From contig NZ_CP049864.1 in assembly GCF_011300685.1 (NCBI RefSeq), forward strand, positions 508,885 through 572,884: DNA of 64,000 bases. The letters run 5' to 3'. This document shows, one piece after another, positions 47,720 through 56,248 of this stretch. The translations under genes were made by a program, and so were the position numbers. The notes under the pieces are model-generated. The model did no database searches. It had not been told where the DNA came from and was given only the letters and a program-made list of their open reading frames with translations. Source of the stretch: Lysobacter sp. HDW10 (GTDB taxonomy: Bacteria > Pseudomonadota > Gammaproteobacteria > Xanthomonadales > Xanthomonadaceae). How positions within the stretch are numbered: the first letter of the stretch is position 1; the number at the start of each line of letters is the position of its first letter.

Positions 47720-50392
47720 ATGCATCCAAGCACCCAACCGGAGAGCCACTGTAGCCAACACACCTTGGCGACAGTCGCTATTGTGGGTGGCGGTGCATCC
47801 GGCTGCTTGGTGGCGACACATCTGCTCGATGTGCTGCCCGCGGGCTCGCGCATCGTTCTGTTTGAAGACGCAGCCGCATTAGGGCGTGGCACGGCATATC
47901 GCACAACAGATCCGCTGCATCTATTGAATGTGCCTGCGGCCGGTCTATCTGCCATCGCACATCAACCCGGTCATTTCGTGGATTGGTTGCACGACACGAT
48001 TGACGACAACATTCAGCCTGGCGAATTTGTGCCGCGCGCGCTGTACGGACGCTATCTCCATGCGGTGTTGGCCGCGGCGATCGAACGCAATGCCAGCGTT
48101 GAATGGATGCATTGCACGACGCGAATTGTCGATATCGAAAAATCCAGCGATGGCTTTGTGCTGACCGATGACCAAGGCGAGGCCTGTCGCGCCCGCTTCG
48201 TCGTGCTCGCTACAGGTTTGAATGAAGATCCAACGTGGGCCAGCGACGCGCTACGCGCGGATGCACACTTCATTGCCGCACCGTGGACACAAGCGCTGCC
48301 CGAGCACGGCGACCTTCTCATGGTCGGCGCGGGTTTGACCATGGTGGATTTGGCGCAAAGTGCAGACCACCCGACACGCAAGATTCATGTGCTGTCGCGG
48401 ACAGGCCTGCTGCCGCACGTGCATGCGATGCCGCCTTTGCCACCGATTCAACCGCCCGCAGGTATCACGCGCCTGCACGACTTGGACGCGTTGCGCGGCA
48501 GATTGGCGTGGCATTTTGAACGTGTGCGCGCTGCCACCGGTGATTGGCGCCCTGCCTTGGATGGCTTGCGATCTGTGACCTCGCAGTTGTGGCGAGGCTT
48601 GAGTGAAGCGGACAAGCAACGCTTTCTAGACGAAGACGCACGCACCTGGGACGTGCATCGACACCGCATGCCGCCGCTCACAGCGGCGCGCTTTGATGCA
48701 TTGATCGGCGAAGGACGCGTCGTGCCACACCGGGGAGAAATCGCATCGATGACGCCGACTGCGGACGGCTGTGCAGTCACACTGACCGACGGCAGTGAAC
48801 TTGCGGTGTCTGCCATTGTGAATTGCACGGGCGCTGTCGCGACGCTGCATTCGGATGCGCTGTTGGCGCGCTTGGCACACGCAGGTCTCGTGCAAGCAGG
48901 ACCGGTCGGGCTCGGTATCGCAACACGCGAAGACGGCGCGGTGCTCGATGCAAACGGCACATGCAGCGGTCTCTTTGCCTTGGGGGCTTTGCGTCGTGGA
49001 GACCTCTGGGAGTCCACCGCCATTCCTGAAATTCGCGCGCAAGCGTATTCGCTTGCCACCCGCTTAAATCACGCACTTCGCCACGGAGAGACACCCATGC
49101 CGGTCGACGTTTACGGCAACACGCTCGAAACAACCCCCGAATCCGCTGCGCACTATGCCCAAGCATTGTCGCGTTTGTTGCGCATTCAAGGCGGGGTTGA
49201 AGATGCGTTGCTGCGCGCCGTCGAGATTGATCCGGATTTCGTCCTTGGTCATGCCTCTTTGGCGCTGTTGGGACACGAATGGTGTTTGGAAGGCGAAGGT
49301 CGTGATGCACTGAAAGCGGCACTTGCTGCTGCTGAAAGTCGTGCACTCGACGCGCGCACCGCGAGTTTTCTTGAAGCGGTCAATGCGCGCTTGAACTCGG
49401 ACGGGCAGCATGGTGCAGAAGCATTGTTGCAGCACATCGCACGCTTTCCCCGCGACGCATTTGCCGTTGGCATCGCCGTGCCCAGCGTGGCCTTTGGCGG
49501 ACTCACCGCCGGCAGCCACACCGCCACCTTCATTGAGTCACTCGGGAAAGCGTACGGCGATGACCCGTGGTACGTGTCCCAGTTGGGTTTCATTCGGCAA
49601 GAACAAGGGCGCTTGGATGAGGCCTCGGTCTTGGTGGATTACGCGCTCTCGGTTGATCCCGCCTTTGGCCATGCCGCACATGCCAAGGCGCATATCTATT
49701 ACGAACGCGGTGAACATCGCGAAGGCTTGGCTTGGCTGGATCACTGGATTGCAACGCAATCGGCTACCACCAACCATCGTTCGCACTTTTCTTGGCATGC
49801 CGCCTTGCACGAACTCATGCTGGGTGACACCGCGGCATTTCACACGCGCTACTTGCGCGACCTCGCACCACCCAAAGTATCGGGGTGCCGCATTCTGATG
49901 GATGCGGGCGCCCTGCTTTGGCGCGGACGCATGAGTGAAGCATGGGATCGCGAACCGGATGTGTCCGGCGTCATCGACGCTGCACCTGCGGCATGGTTTG
50001 AAGCACCGCCTTCCGCATTCGCGGCGATGCACGTGGCGCTCGCGCTTGCCACCGCAGGTGATGCGACGCGCTTGCGCCACTTACAGCGATTCGCCGAAGC
50101 GCACGACGATCCGCTGTTTGTGTCGGTCATTGATCCCTTGTGTTCGGGCTTGGTCGCCGCCGTAGAAGGCAACTGGTCTGCTGTGCCCGCCTTCCTTGAA
50201 GCAGCCTTGCCGCACATTGAAGGTGTCGGCGCGAGCAAAGCACAGTCGGATGTTGTCGAAGACACGATCGTGCATGCATTGGCGATGTCCGGACAGACCG
50301 AAGCCGCGATCGGATTGCTTGAAGCACGCTTGGCACGTCGCGCGTCTCCACTCGACACGGAACGTCTAAACAAACTGCGTGCCCGCGTCTAA
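47720..50392 (+). CDS. FAD/NAD(P)-binding protein fused to a TPR domain
   Basis: An 890-residue fusion. Residues 15-470 form a FAD/NAD(P)-binding domain of the HpyO-like type: VAIVGGGASGCLVATHLLDV is the dinucleotide loop, DPLHLLNVPAAGLSAIAHQP the family motif, and LMVGAGLTMVDLA a second Rossmann loop near residue 202. Residues about 480-890 are Ala-rich helical repeats of TPR type, reminiscent of the TTC38 family (LSRLLRIQGGVEDALLRAVE near 475, WYVSQLGFIRQEQGRLDEAS near 613). There is no signal peptide or membrane span. Substrate and function are unknown. I see no frameshift at the junction, so the fusion looks real. It is the first gene of the rightward run. Confidence 0.8.
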   Translation: MHPSTQPESHCSQHTLATVAIVGGGASGCLVATHLLDVLPAGSRIVLFEDAAALGRGTAYRTTDPLHLLNVPAAGLSAIAHQPGHFVDWLHDTIDDNIQPGEFVPRALYGRYLHAVLAAAIERNASVEWMHCTTRIVDIEKSSDGFVLTDDQGEACRARFVVLATGLNEDPTWASDALRADAHFIAAPWTQALPEHGDLLMVGAGLTMVDLAQSADHPTRKIHVLSRTGLLPHVHAMPPLPPIQPPAGITRLHDLDALRGRLAWHFERVRAATGDWRPALDGLRSVTSQLWRGLSEADKQRFLDEDARTWDVHRHRMPPLTAARFDALIGEGRVVPHRGEIASMTPTADGCAVTLTDGSELAVSAIVNCTGAVATLHSDALLARLAHAGLVQAGPVGLGIATREDGAVLDANGTCSGLFALGALRRGDLWESTAIPEIRAQAYSLATRLNHALRHGETPMPVDVYGNTLETTPESAAHYAQALSRLLRIQGGVEDALLRAVEIDPDFVLGHASLALLGHEWCLEGEGRDALKAALAAAESRALDARTASFLEAVNARLNSDGQHGAEALLQHIARFPRDAFAVGIAVPSVAFGGLTAGSHTATFIESLGKAYGDDPWYVSQLGFIRQEQGRLDEASVLVDYALSVDPAFGHAAHAKAHIYYERGEHREGLAWLDHWIATQSATTNHRSHFSWHAALHELMLGDTAAFHTRYLRDLAPPKVSGCRILMDAGALLWRGRMSEAWDREPDVSGVIDAAPAAWFEAPPSAFAAMHVALALATAGDATRLRHLQRFAEAHDDPLFVSVIDPLCSGLVAAVEGNWSAVPAFLEAALPHIEGVGASKAQSDVVEDTIVHALAMSGQTEAAIGLLEARLARRASPLDTERLNKLRARV

Positions 50393-50465
50393 CAGATTTT
50401 GTACGCACGTCGAGCGCTTGCATTGCTAAGCTGTACAGCTTGTTCTTTGTCTGCAGGTGCTCCAA

Positions 50466-50948
50466 ATGCCTTCTTTCGATATCGTTTCTGAAGTCAACAC
50501 ACACGAACTCACCAACGCGGTGGATCAAGCCAACCGCGAACTGTCGACGCGTTTCGACTTCAAAGGTGTGGATGCGACGTTTGCGCTGGAAGAAGCCGTC
50601 ATTCAGTTGCGTGCGCCCAGTGATTTCCAAATTCAGCAGATGACCGACATCCTCGATGCGCGCCTGATCGCGCGAAAGATCGATCCGCGCTGTCTTGAAA
50701 CCGGCGAAATCGAAACCAATGTGGCCGGTGCGCGGCAAAAGATCACGGTCAAGCAAGGCATTGATCGTGAGTTGGCCAAAAAGATCCAGGCGGAAATCAA
50801 GACCAGCAAGTTGAAAGTGGAGTCGCAAATCAACGGCGACAAACTTCGCATCACCGGCAAAAAGCGTGACGACTTGCAAGACGTCATGGCTTTGCTGCGC
50901 GGCAAGACATTTGAACTGCCGTTGCAATTCGATAATTTCCGCGACTGA
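50466..50948 (+). CDS. yajQ: YajQ-family nucleotide-binding protein
   Basis: A 160-residue cytoplasmic protein of the YajQ/DUF520 family; xanthomonad homologues bind cyclic di-GMP and affect virulence gene expression. It starts MPSFDIVSEVNTHELTNAVD, with ELSTRFDFKGVDATFALEEA next and a C-terminal KLKVESQINGDKLRITGKKRDDLQ, all hallmark segments. The start at 50,466 follows AGGTG. The TGA overlaps the ATG of the next gene by one base, so they are likely co-transcribed. Confidence 0.94.
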   Translation: MPSFDIVSEVNTHELTNAVDQANRELSTRFDFKGVDATFALEEAVIQLRAPSDFQIQQMTDILDARLIARKIDPRCLETGEIETNVAGARQKITVKQGIDRELAKKIQAEIKTSKLKVESQINGDKLRITGKKRDDLQDVMALLRGKTFELPLQFDNFRD

Positions 50949-51523
50949 TGTCTGAGCTTTTTGACGCTGAAGCGATTGAAGCGATCACGCGCCGCTGGAT
51001 GGCGCGTGTCGTGGTCGGGATGAATCTTTGTCCGTTTGCCAAAGCGGTGATGGTCAAAGACCAAGTCCGTATCGTGGTCAGCGACGCCAGTACAGAGGAC
51101 GCGCTCTTACACACCCTGGGCGAAGAACTCCTTCTGTTGCGTGACACCGCAGCCACAGAGGTGGACACGACGTTGATTGTGCATCCGCTCGTACTCACGG
51201 ATTTCTTTGATTACAACGATTTCCGCGCGCGCGCGGACGACTTGCTGGATGCGATGGCACTCACGGGCGATATTCAAGTGGCAAGTTTCCACCCGGACTA
51301 TCAGTTCGCCGAAACGGCATTGGATGATGCGTCGAACAACACCAACCGCGCGCCATTTCCGATTCTGCATTTATTGCGCGAGGACAGCGTCACCCGTGCC
51401 GTGGCTGCATACCCTGAACCCGACAGCATTATCGACCGCAATATTGCGACGATGAATGCATTGGGCAATGATGGGTTCAACGCATTGATGGACGAGATTA
51501 AGAACGACGACGCGTCAAATTAG
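50948..51523 (+). CDS. DUF1415 family protein
   Basis: A 191-residue protein of the conserved DUF1415 family, function unknown. The family opening is AITRRWMARVVVGMNLCPFA (near residues 13-32) with a conserved Cys, and DIQVASFHPDYQFAETALDD and NRAPFPILHLLREDSVTRAV follow. No signal peptide or membrane span. The start overlaps the yajQ stop by one base, and its end overlaps the convergent rsuA by four bases. Confidence 0.88.
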   Translation: MSELFDAEAIEAITRRWMARVVVGMNLCPFAKAVMVKDQVRIVVSDASTEDALLHTLGEELLLLRDTAATEVDTTLIVHPLVLTDFFDYNDFRARADDLLDAMALTGDIQVASFHPDYQFAETALDDASNNTNRAPFPILHLLREDSVTRAVAAYPEPDSIIDRNIATMNALGNDGFNALMDEIKNDDASN

Positions 51524-52224
51524 TCTGCGCTGAAAAGGCGCGTCCGATCTGCATCTTCCAAGATGCGCCACTCGCCTTCCGGCAAGGCGTCGAGTGACAA
51601 GCCCCCGACACGTTCGCGATGCAACGCTTCGACATGGTTATCGACGGCGGCAAACATACGACGCACTTGGTGATAGCGACCTTCGTGCAGCGTCACGCGC
51701 GCCTCGCGATCACCCAATGCCTCAAACTCTGCGGGCAAAAGCGGTGTTTCTTCAGACTCCAGCATCAAGGTGCCGCTTGCAAACGCGCGACCTTCATCAC
51801 CGCGCAAAGGCCGCGCCAGTTTTACGTGATAGACCTTGGGCAACTTCGACTTCGGCGATATGATTTTGTGCAGCAAGGTGCCGTCGTCCGTCAGCAACAA
51901 CAAACCGCTGCTGTCGCGGTCTAATCGCCCCACGGTCGACACGATGGGCGAACGCAACTTGAACCGCGGCGGCAATAAGCTGTAGACCAATTTGCCTACA
52001 TCTTTGCTTGAACAGGTCACGCCTACCGGTTTGTTCAACATCAGTAGCAGACCTGGCGCCGGATCCAATGGTTCGCCATCGATACGCACCTCGGCGTGCG
52101 CACGCACGTCGTCACCATACAGCGGGTCGCCTGCCGCATCCGTGATGCGCGCATCCGCAAACATCGCCAACACATCGCGCCGACTGCCGTAGCCCAAATT
52201 GGACAAATAGCGCAGAAGCTTCAT
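51520..52224 (-). CDS. rsuA: 16S rRNA pseudouridine(516) synthase
   Basis: A 234-residue pseudouridine synthase of the RsuA/RluB/E/F family, which isomerises U516 in 16S rRNA. An S4 RNA-binding domain is at residues 1-55 (LLRYLSNLGYGSRRDVLAMF). The catalytic domain has VGRLDRDSSGLLLLTDDG with the catalytic Asp near residue 103 and a C-terminal HEGRYHQVRRMFAAV. The S4 domain and length favour RsuA over RluE, though site specificity is inferred. The start overlaps the end of the following methyltransferase by 4 bases. Confidence 0.9.
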   Translation of the reverse strand: MKLLRYLSNLGYGSRRDVLAMFADARITDAAGDPLYGDDVRAHAEVRIDGEPLDPAPGLLLMLNKPVGVTCSSKDVGKLVYSLLPPRFKLRSPIVSTVGRLDRDSSGLLLLTDDGTLLHKIISPKSKLPKVYHVKLARPLRGDEGRAFASGTLMLESEETPLLPAEFEALGDREARVTLHEGRYHQVRRMFAAVDNHVEALHRERVGGLSLDALPEGEWRILEDADRTRLFSAD

Positions 52225-53246
52225 CGCCGCGGACCCGTTGCTTTGATCACTTTGTAATTGCGCGCGGCGTGTACGGTTTCGACTTCTTGGAAAGACGCAC
52301 TCAAAACGCTCTCATACGGCAAGTGCGCATTCGCCACCAGCCACAGCGAGCCCCGGGCAGACAGATGCTTCGCGGCGACGGTGATGAACTGTTGACCTAA
52401 TTCGGGCAAACCCTTTTTTCCTGCGGCATGAAACGGCGGATTGGACACAACGACATCAAATCGCCCCTCGACTTCACGCGTCACGTCGGCCCAATGAAAC
52501 GTACAGGGCACCGGACTGTCTTCGAGATTTTTGCGGGCCATGGCAAGTGCGCGCGCATCCGCTTCATACAGTGCCAATGCACTGACACCGGTGCAGTGTT
52601 GCGCGATGTGCTTGGCGATGACACCTACGCCCGCGCCAAAATCCGCCACCGCGCCGCTCAAGGTCGTTGGCAGTGCGGCCAACAGCATGGCCGTTGCCGG
52701 ATCGATGCCGTCCGCAGAAAACACACCTGCCTGTGTCCACAAACCGTCTGTGCGCAGCTTGGGCGCGGCCTCCGCGATCCACTGCGCAGCGCGTGCTTTA
52801 TCGAAGTGCGTGCACGAACCCCAAGCCACACGACACTTATGCTTCGCAGTCTCGACGGTGTCGCCTAGCAACTGCTTGAGGTCGGCCGCGTGCGACTTGC
52901 CGCCTTCGTCATTGCTCGCACTGATCAGGATCTGCCCATCGGGCTTGGCGAGCAGCGCTGCTTGCGCCAACAAAGCGCGCGACCACGCGCGCGTCCGTGG
53001 TGGCAACACCAGCACCCAATCGTAGCTGCCCTGCGCTTCCGGTAAGTCAGGCACGCAGCGTCCATAGCGACGACCCACGACATCCGCCAAGGGCTTGAAT
53101 GTCTGCACGCAGTCAAAGTCCGCGCCCTGCCATCCGTGCAATTCGTCCGCATTGAGCAGACACACGCGTGCCGAGGCGGGCCAAGGCAATCGGCCGGTTT
53201 CGAAGGGATAGAGGAGTGCGTGCGCTGCCACATTCATGAAGCGCAC
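52221..53246 (-). CDS. rsmC: RsmC-like rRNA (guanine-N2) methyltransferase
   Basis: A 341-residue AdoMet-dependent methyltransferase of the RsmC/RlmG type, expected to methylate G1207 of 16S rRNA. The N-terminal half is a degenerate methylase domain and the C-terminal half is catalytic: AdoMet motif AVADFGAGVGVIAKHIA near residue 197 and VVVSNPPFHAAGKKGL near 267, where NPPFH is the family's catalytic motif. Translation may begin at 53,246 or three codons later at the second ATG. It lies upstream of rsuA in a 4-base overlap, so two 16S rRNA modification enzymes form one operon. Confidence 0.88.
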   Translation of the reverse strand: MRFMNVAAHALLYPFETGRLPWPASARVCLLNADELHGWQGADFDCVQTFKPLADVVGRRYGRCVPDLPEAQGSYDWVLVLPPRTRAWSRALLAQAALLAKPDGQILISASNDEGGKSHAADLKQLLGDTVETAKHKCRVAWGSCTHFDKARAAQWIAEAAPKLRTDGLWTQAGVFSADGIDPATAMLLAALPTTLSGAVADFGAGVGVIAKHIAQHCTGVSALALYEADARALAMARKNLEDSPVPCTFHWADVTREVEGRFDVVVSNPPFHAAGKKGLPELGQQFITVAAKHLSARGSLWLVANAHLPYESVLSASFQEVETVHAARNYKVIKATGPRR

Positions 53247-53269
53247 TTTACGCCAGTTCGATCAGTCCG

Positions 53270-54025
53270 TTAAGGGTGAAGTGTCGGTGCCACTGTCGGC
53301 GCGACGGGCGTATGTTCGCCGCCCAAGAACGGAAATGGATTGATTGCGACGCCTTTCCACCAGTCTTTCTCGGGCCCGAGCACCATGATGGCGAAATGCA
53401 AATGTGGCGCGGTGGGCGACGCATTGCCGGTACTGCCGACATAACCAATAACGTCGCCTTGCTTCACTTTCATGTTCTCGACGACGTTGGGCGCATAAGC
53501 CTGCATGTGCGCGTAGTAGTAAGCCACTTCACCCTGATCGTCGAATTGATAGAGCGTGGTGCCGCCCAGTTTGCTGTTGAACAATTTCACGATCGTGCCG
53601 TCGGCAACGGCCACGACCGGCGTGCCCGCAGGCGCCATGATGTCGATGGCGTCATGTACGCGGCCACCACTGCGCGCATCGCTGAACGTATCCGTGAGTT
53701 GCGATGAAGCGACGCCGTGCACAGGAATCAAGAGCTTGGAGCGAATCAAGGCGGATGAGGTCGATGCAGCGCCGTCGCTCGCATCAAACTGGCCAGAAGG
53801 TTCATCCGGTGGCAAATCTGCGCGCGGTCGCGTGCCCACCGGTTCTTTCGGGGGTGTGGCGGGGTCGACCGCAGGACGCGTTGCTGACGGCGACACCATG
53901 GCAACTTCGCGAAACGAGCGTTGCTTCCCGGCCCAGTGATAGACACCGGCGCCACCGATGACCAGGCCCATGATGAAGATCAAACTGCCTCGCACAAGGC
54001 GAACCACTTGCGCACGAATCGTCAT
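53270..54025 (-). CDS. M23-family peptidase with N-terminal membrane anchor
   Basis: A 251-residue lysostaphin-like metallopeptidase domain protein. One membrane segment (residues 11-31) is followed by a Pro-rich linker (about 45-90) and the M23 domain: RVHDAIDIMAPAGTPVVAVA with the first zinc ligands, YYYAHMQ, and TAPHLHFAIMVLG with the HxH motif. Note that the usual HxGxD segment reads HDAID, so the first His is kept. It probably cleaves peptidoglycan cross-links in the periplasm. It is in the same direction as and just downstream of an L,D-transpeptidase gene. Confidence 0.9.
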   Translation of the reverse strand: MTIRAQVVRLVRGSLIFIMGLVIGGAGVYHWAGKQRSFREVAMVSPSATRPAVDPATPPKEPVGTRPRADLPPDEPSGQFDASDGAASTSSALIRSKLLIPVHGVASSQLTDTFSDARSGGRVHDAIDIMAPAGTPVVAVADGTIVKLFNSKLGGTTLYQFDDQGEVAYYYAHMQAYAPNVVENMKVKQGDVIGYVGSTGNASPTAPHLHFAIMVLGPEKDWWKGVAINPFPFLGGEHTPVAPTVAPTLHP

Positions 54026-54049
54026 GCCATCCCTCCCGATGCTGAAAAT

Positions 54050-55003
54050 TTACTCCACCAATGAAACGGCGGTGCCTGGGGCGACCGCTTCCGCCACCTG
54101 CATCACCGACCAATTGGTCATGCGGATACAACCATGTGATTGCGTCTTGCTGATGTTCGCGGGTTCCGGCGTGCCGTGAATGCCGTAATGCGGCTTCGAC
54201 AAATCGATCCACGCCACCCCAACCGGATTGTTAGGTCCTGCCGGGATAGTTGCTTTCTTGTCACCCTTACGCGCATCCCAAAACAACTTCGGGTTGTAAT
54301 GAAACTCAGGGTTGCGCGCCACGCCATTGATCTTCCAATCGCCAATCGGCAAAGGATCATTCGCGCTGCCTGTGGTCACCGGAAATTGCGCCATCACGCG
54401 ATTGCCTGCGTCAGCAAGAATCAACAGGGACGCCGATTTGTCCACAATCACTTTTGCAGCCTTCGGCAACACTGGAATGTCTAAAACATTCGGCACGCGA
54501 ATCACCGTGCCCGCGGCAAATGTGCTGCCCGGATTGAGCTTTCGCAACAGCGTCGGGCTCGCATGAAACTTTTCACCCAACTGTTCTTCAACACTGGCAA
54601 AACCGAGTGCCGGCAGCTTGGCTTGCGCCGCCATGCTTTTCGGCACCGCGCGGAACGGACCCGCCACATCCGCATCGGTCAAGGTGTATTCGACGATGGC
54701 TGGCGCAGAGCTTTGAGCCTTCAAGGCAGCCCAAGTCGCTTCATCCAGCCCCACGCCCTTCACGCCATAGGCATTTTGGAAGCCGGCCACAGCCTTGCGC
54801 ATATTGCTGCCTTCCACGCCGTCGATTTGACCCGGCGAAAAGTGGATGCGCTCCAGCAGCACCTGTGCCTGCAAGGTGGCGTCCTCAGGTACCGTCTGCG
54901 CACGGGTTTCCGCGGTCGCAAGCACACACAGTCCGAACACGGCGAAAGCAACGACAGCGCGCTGCATGGGGCGTTTTCTTTGGCGATGTTTGATGTCATT
55001 CAT
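54050..55003 (-). CDS. L,D-transpeptidase (YkuD domain)
   Basis: A 317-residue periplasmic enzyme that makes 3-3 cross-links or attaches lipoproteins to peptidoglycan. A signal peptide covers about residues 13-37 ([20 protein letters not shown]). A peptidoglycan-binding domain ([20 protein letters not shown]) is followed by a LysM-like segment ([20 protein letters not shown]). The YkuD catalytic domain holds [12 protein letters not shown] and [10 protein letters not shown] with the nucleophilic Cys. The start at 55,003 is one of several possible; an in-frame ATG at 55,072 lies inside an inverted repeat and adds 23 residues, and MQRAVV would give the cleanest signal peptide. Confidence 0.9.
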   Translation of the reverse strand: MNDIKHRQRKRPMQRAVVAFAVFGLCVLATAETRAQTVPEDATLQAQVLLERIHFSPGQIDGVEGSNMRKAVAGFQNAYGVKGVGLDEATWAALKAQSSAPAIVEYTLTDADVAGPFRAVPKSMAAQAKLPALGFASVEEQLGEKFHASPTLLRKLNPGSTFAAGTVIRVPNVLDIPVLPKAAKVIVDKSASLLILADAGNRVMAQFPVTTGSANDPLPIGDWKINGVARNPEFHYNPKLFWDARKGDKKATIPAGPNNPVGVAWIDLSKPHYGIHGTPEPANISKTQSHGCIRMTNWSVMQVAEAVAPGTAVSLVE

Positions 55004-55051
55004 AGGGGCAGGATGAAAAACGCCCGCACGGTAGAATGTGAAATCCAAGCC

Positions 55052-55072
55052 ATGAACGGACGCTCCGTTCAT
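55052..55072. promoter_or_regulatory. Inverted repeat between the divergent L,D-transpeptidase and DUF3297 genes
   Basis: A perfect 9-base-pair repeat ATGAACGGA/TCCGTTCAT with a 3-base centre. Its position between two divergent starts suggests an operator, although an RNA hairpin in either leader is equally possible. Confidence 0.5.
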
Positions 55073-55105
55073 CTAACAAGACACTTCGTGAATACGAGAA
55101 CGCAC

Positions 55106-55354
55106 ATGACTGATGCAATGCCCGACCGTTTGAGCAATGACCCGCGTAGCAAGTTTTATGACGAGGCGCTCCTCGACAGAGGCATTGGCGTGCGCTTCAA
55201 CGGTGAAGATCGCACCAACATCGAAGAGTATTGCGTGAGTGAAGGTTGGGTGCGTGTACAAGTCGGACGTGCATTGGATCGTCGTGGCCAACCGATGACG
55301 ATGAAGATCAAAGGCGTGGTCGAACCCTATCTGCGTGCACCTGAGGCCGAATAA
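55106..55354 (+). CDS. DUF3297 family protein
   Basis: An 82-residue conserved protein of unknown function, common in proteobacteria. The diagnostic core is PDRLSNDPRSKFYDEALLDR, then GIGVRFNGEDRTNIEEYCVS and EGWVRVQVGRALDRRGQPMT. The first ATG at 55,106 and an in-frame ATG at 55,118 are both possible starts. It has no signal peptide. It is divergent from the L,D-transpeptidase gene. Confidence 0.88.
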   Translation: MTDAMPDRLSNDPRSKFYDEALLDRGIGVRFNGEDRTNIEEYCVSEGWVRVQVGRALDRRGQPMTMKIKGVVEPYLRAPEAE

Positions 55355-55465
55355 TCGCCTCAAGCTGAATCCCGTATGCGCCGTGCGCCCGTGCATCCGC
55401 ATTTTTCGGCGCGTTTCGCGCCAGAGCCCAATAGGCTAGATGCATCCCCACTTTGGAGTGTGCCG

Positions 55466-55906
55466 ATGTTGAGCAAAGCGCTAATCCCCACCGCGCTGGC
55501 CGCGAGTTTTTTGTTGACGTCGACGGCGCGCGCGCAATCGCGCGACCTCGATTGCAAGATGACGTATTCGATTTCCGGCTGGTCACTGTTCTACAAACGC
55601 GCCGATGGCACGGGCGTCGTGCGTTGCGAGAACGGCGAAACCTTGAATGTCAAAATTCGTGCGCGCGGCGGCGGCCTGACGGCAGGTCAATCAAAAATCA
55701 AGAACGGTTCGGGTGAGTTCTCAGACGTCTATAACATCCGTGACGTGCTCGGCACCTATGCCACGGCTGAAGCGAATGCTGCCGCGGGTGATGCGGTGAA
55801 AGGTCAAGTGATGACCAAAGGAAATGTCTCGCTGGCTTTGTCCGGCAAAGGCAAAGGCGTTGAACTGGGCGTGGCTTTCGGCAAGTTCGAACTGATTCCC
55901 TATTAA
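55466..55906 (+). CDS. Small exported protein of unknown function
   Basis: A 146-residue protein with a clear signal peptide (MLSKALIPTALAASFLLTST, cleavage after ARA). The mature part has two Cys residues (DLDCKMTYSISGWSLFYKRA, then VVRCENGETLNV) that could form a disulfide, and a Gly-rich beta-type remainder ending VAFGKFELIPY. I do not recognise a named family, although such proteins occur in xanthomonads. The start at 55,466 is chosen because the in-frame sequence before it (from 55,376) is basic and does not fit a signal peptide. Confidence 0.8.
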   Translation: MLSKALIPTALAASFLLTSTARAQSRDLDCKMTYSISGWSLFYKRADGTGVVRCENGETLNVKIRARGGGLTAGQSKIKNGSGEFSDVYNIRDVLGTYATAEANAAAGDAVKGQVMTKGNVSLALSGKGKGVELGVAFGKFELIPY

Positions 55907-55942
55907 GGTTTCACCAGAAGTCGAGCCAAAGCGACCGATCGC

Positions 55943-56182
55943 TTAACCACCGCAACCACCACAGCACTCCGACGGCAGTTGCTCGATTTGTCGCGCATCG
56001 ATCATCCAGCCCGCGTCTTTGCACGTATTGAGGATGTCGACGTCGCGCAACACCGTAGACAGACGCAACGCATTTCCTTGAAGCGCGCTATCTACGATGG
56101 CCGACGGATCCATCTCCGCAAACGCATGGGTCAATGCCCGCAGATCGGGGGCGTCTTTTTCGACATGAATTTTGAATTGCAT
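55943..56182 (-). CDS. Small protein with Cys-rich C-terminal tail
   Basis: A 79-residue protein starting MQFKIHVEKDAPDLRALTHA. The alternating beta-alpha pattern resembles a heavy-metal-associated (ferredoxin-like) fold, but the canonical CxxC of the first loop is missing. The C-terminus is SECCGGCGG, three Cys within a Gly-rich tail that could bind a metal. An in-frame ATG at 56,209 adds nine residues. I am not aware of a characterised homologue. It lies downstream of gshA on the same strand, about 65 bases away. Confidence 0.7.
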   Translation of the reverse strand: MQFKIHVEKDAPDLRALTHAFAEMDPSAIVDSALQGNALRLSTVLRDVDILNTCKDAGWMIDARQIEQLPSECCGGCGG

Positions 56183-56248
56183 CGGGGTGTCCCAGTTGGA
56201 ATGCCCCATCTTCCGATGATGTCAGGTCGAACGACCTGATCTAGATCA

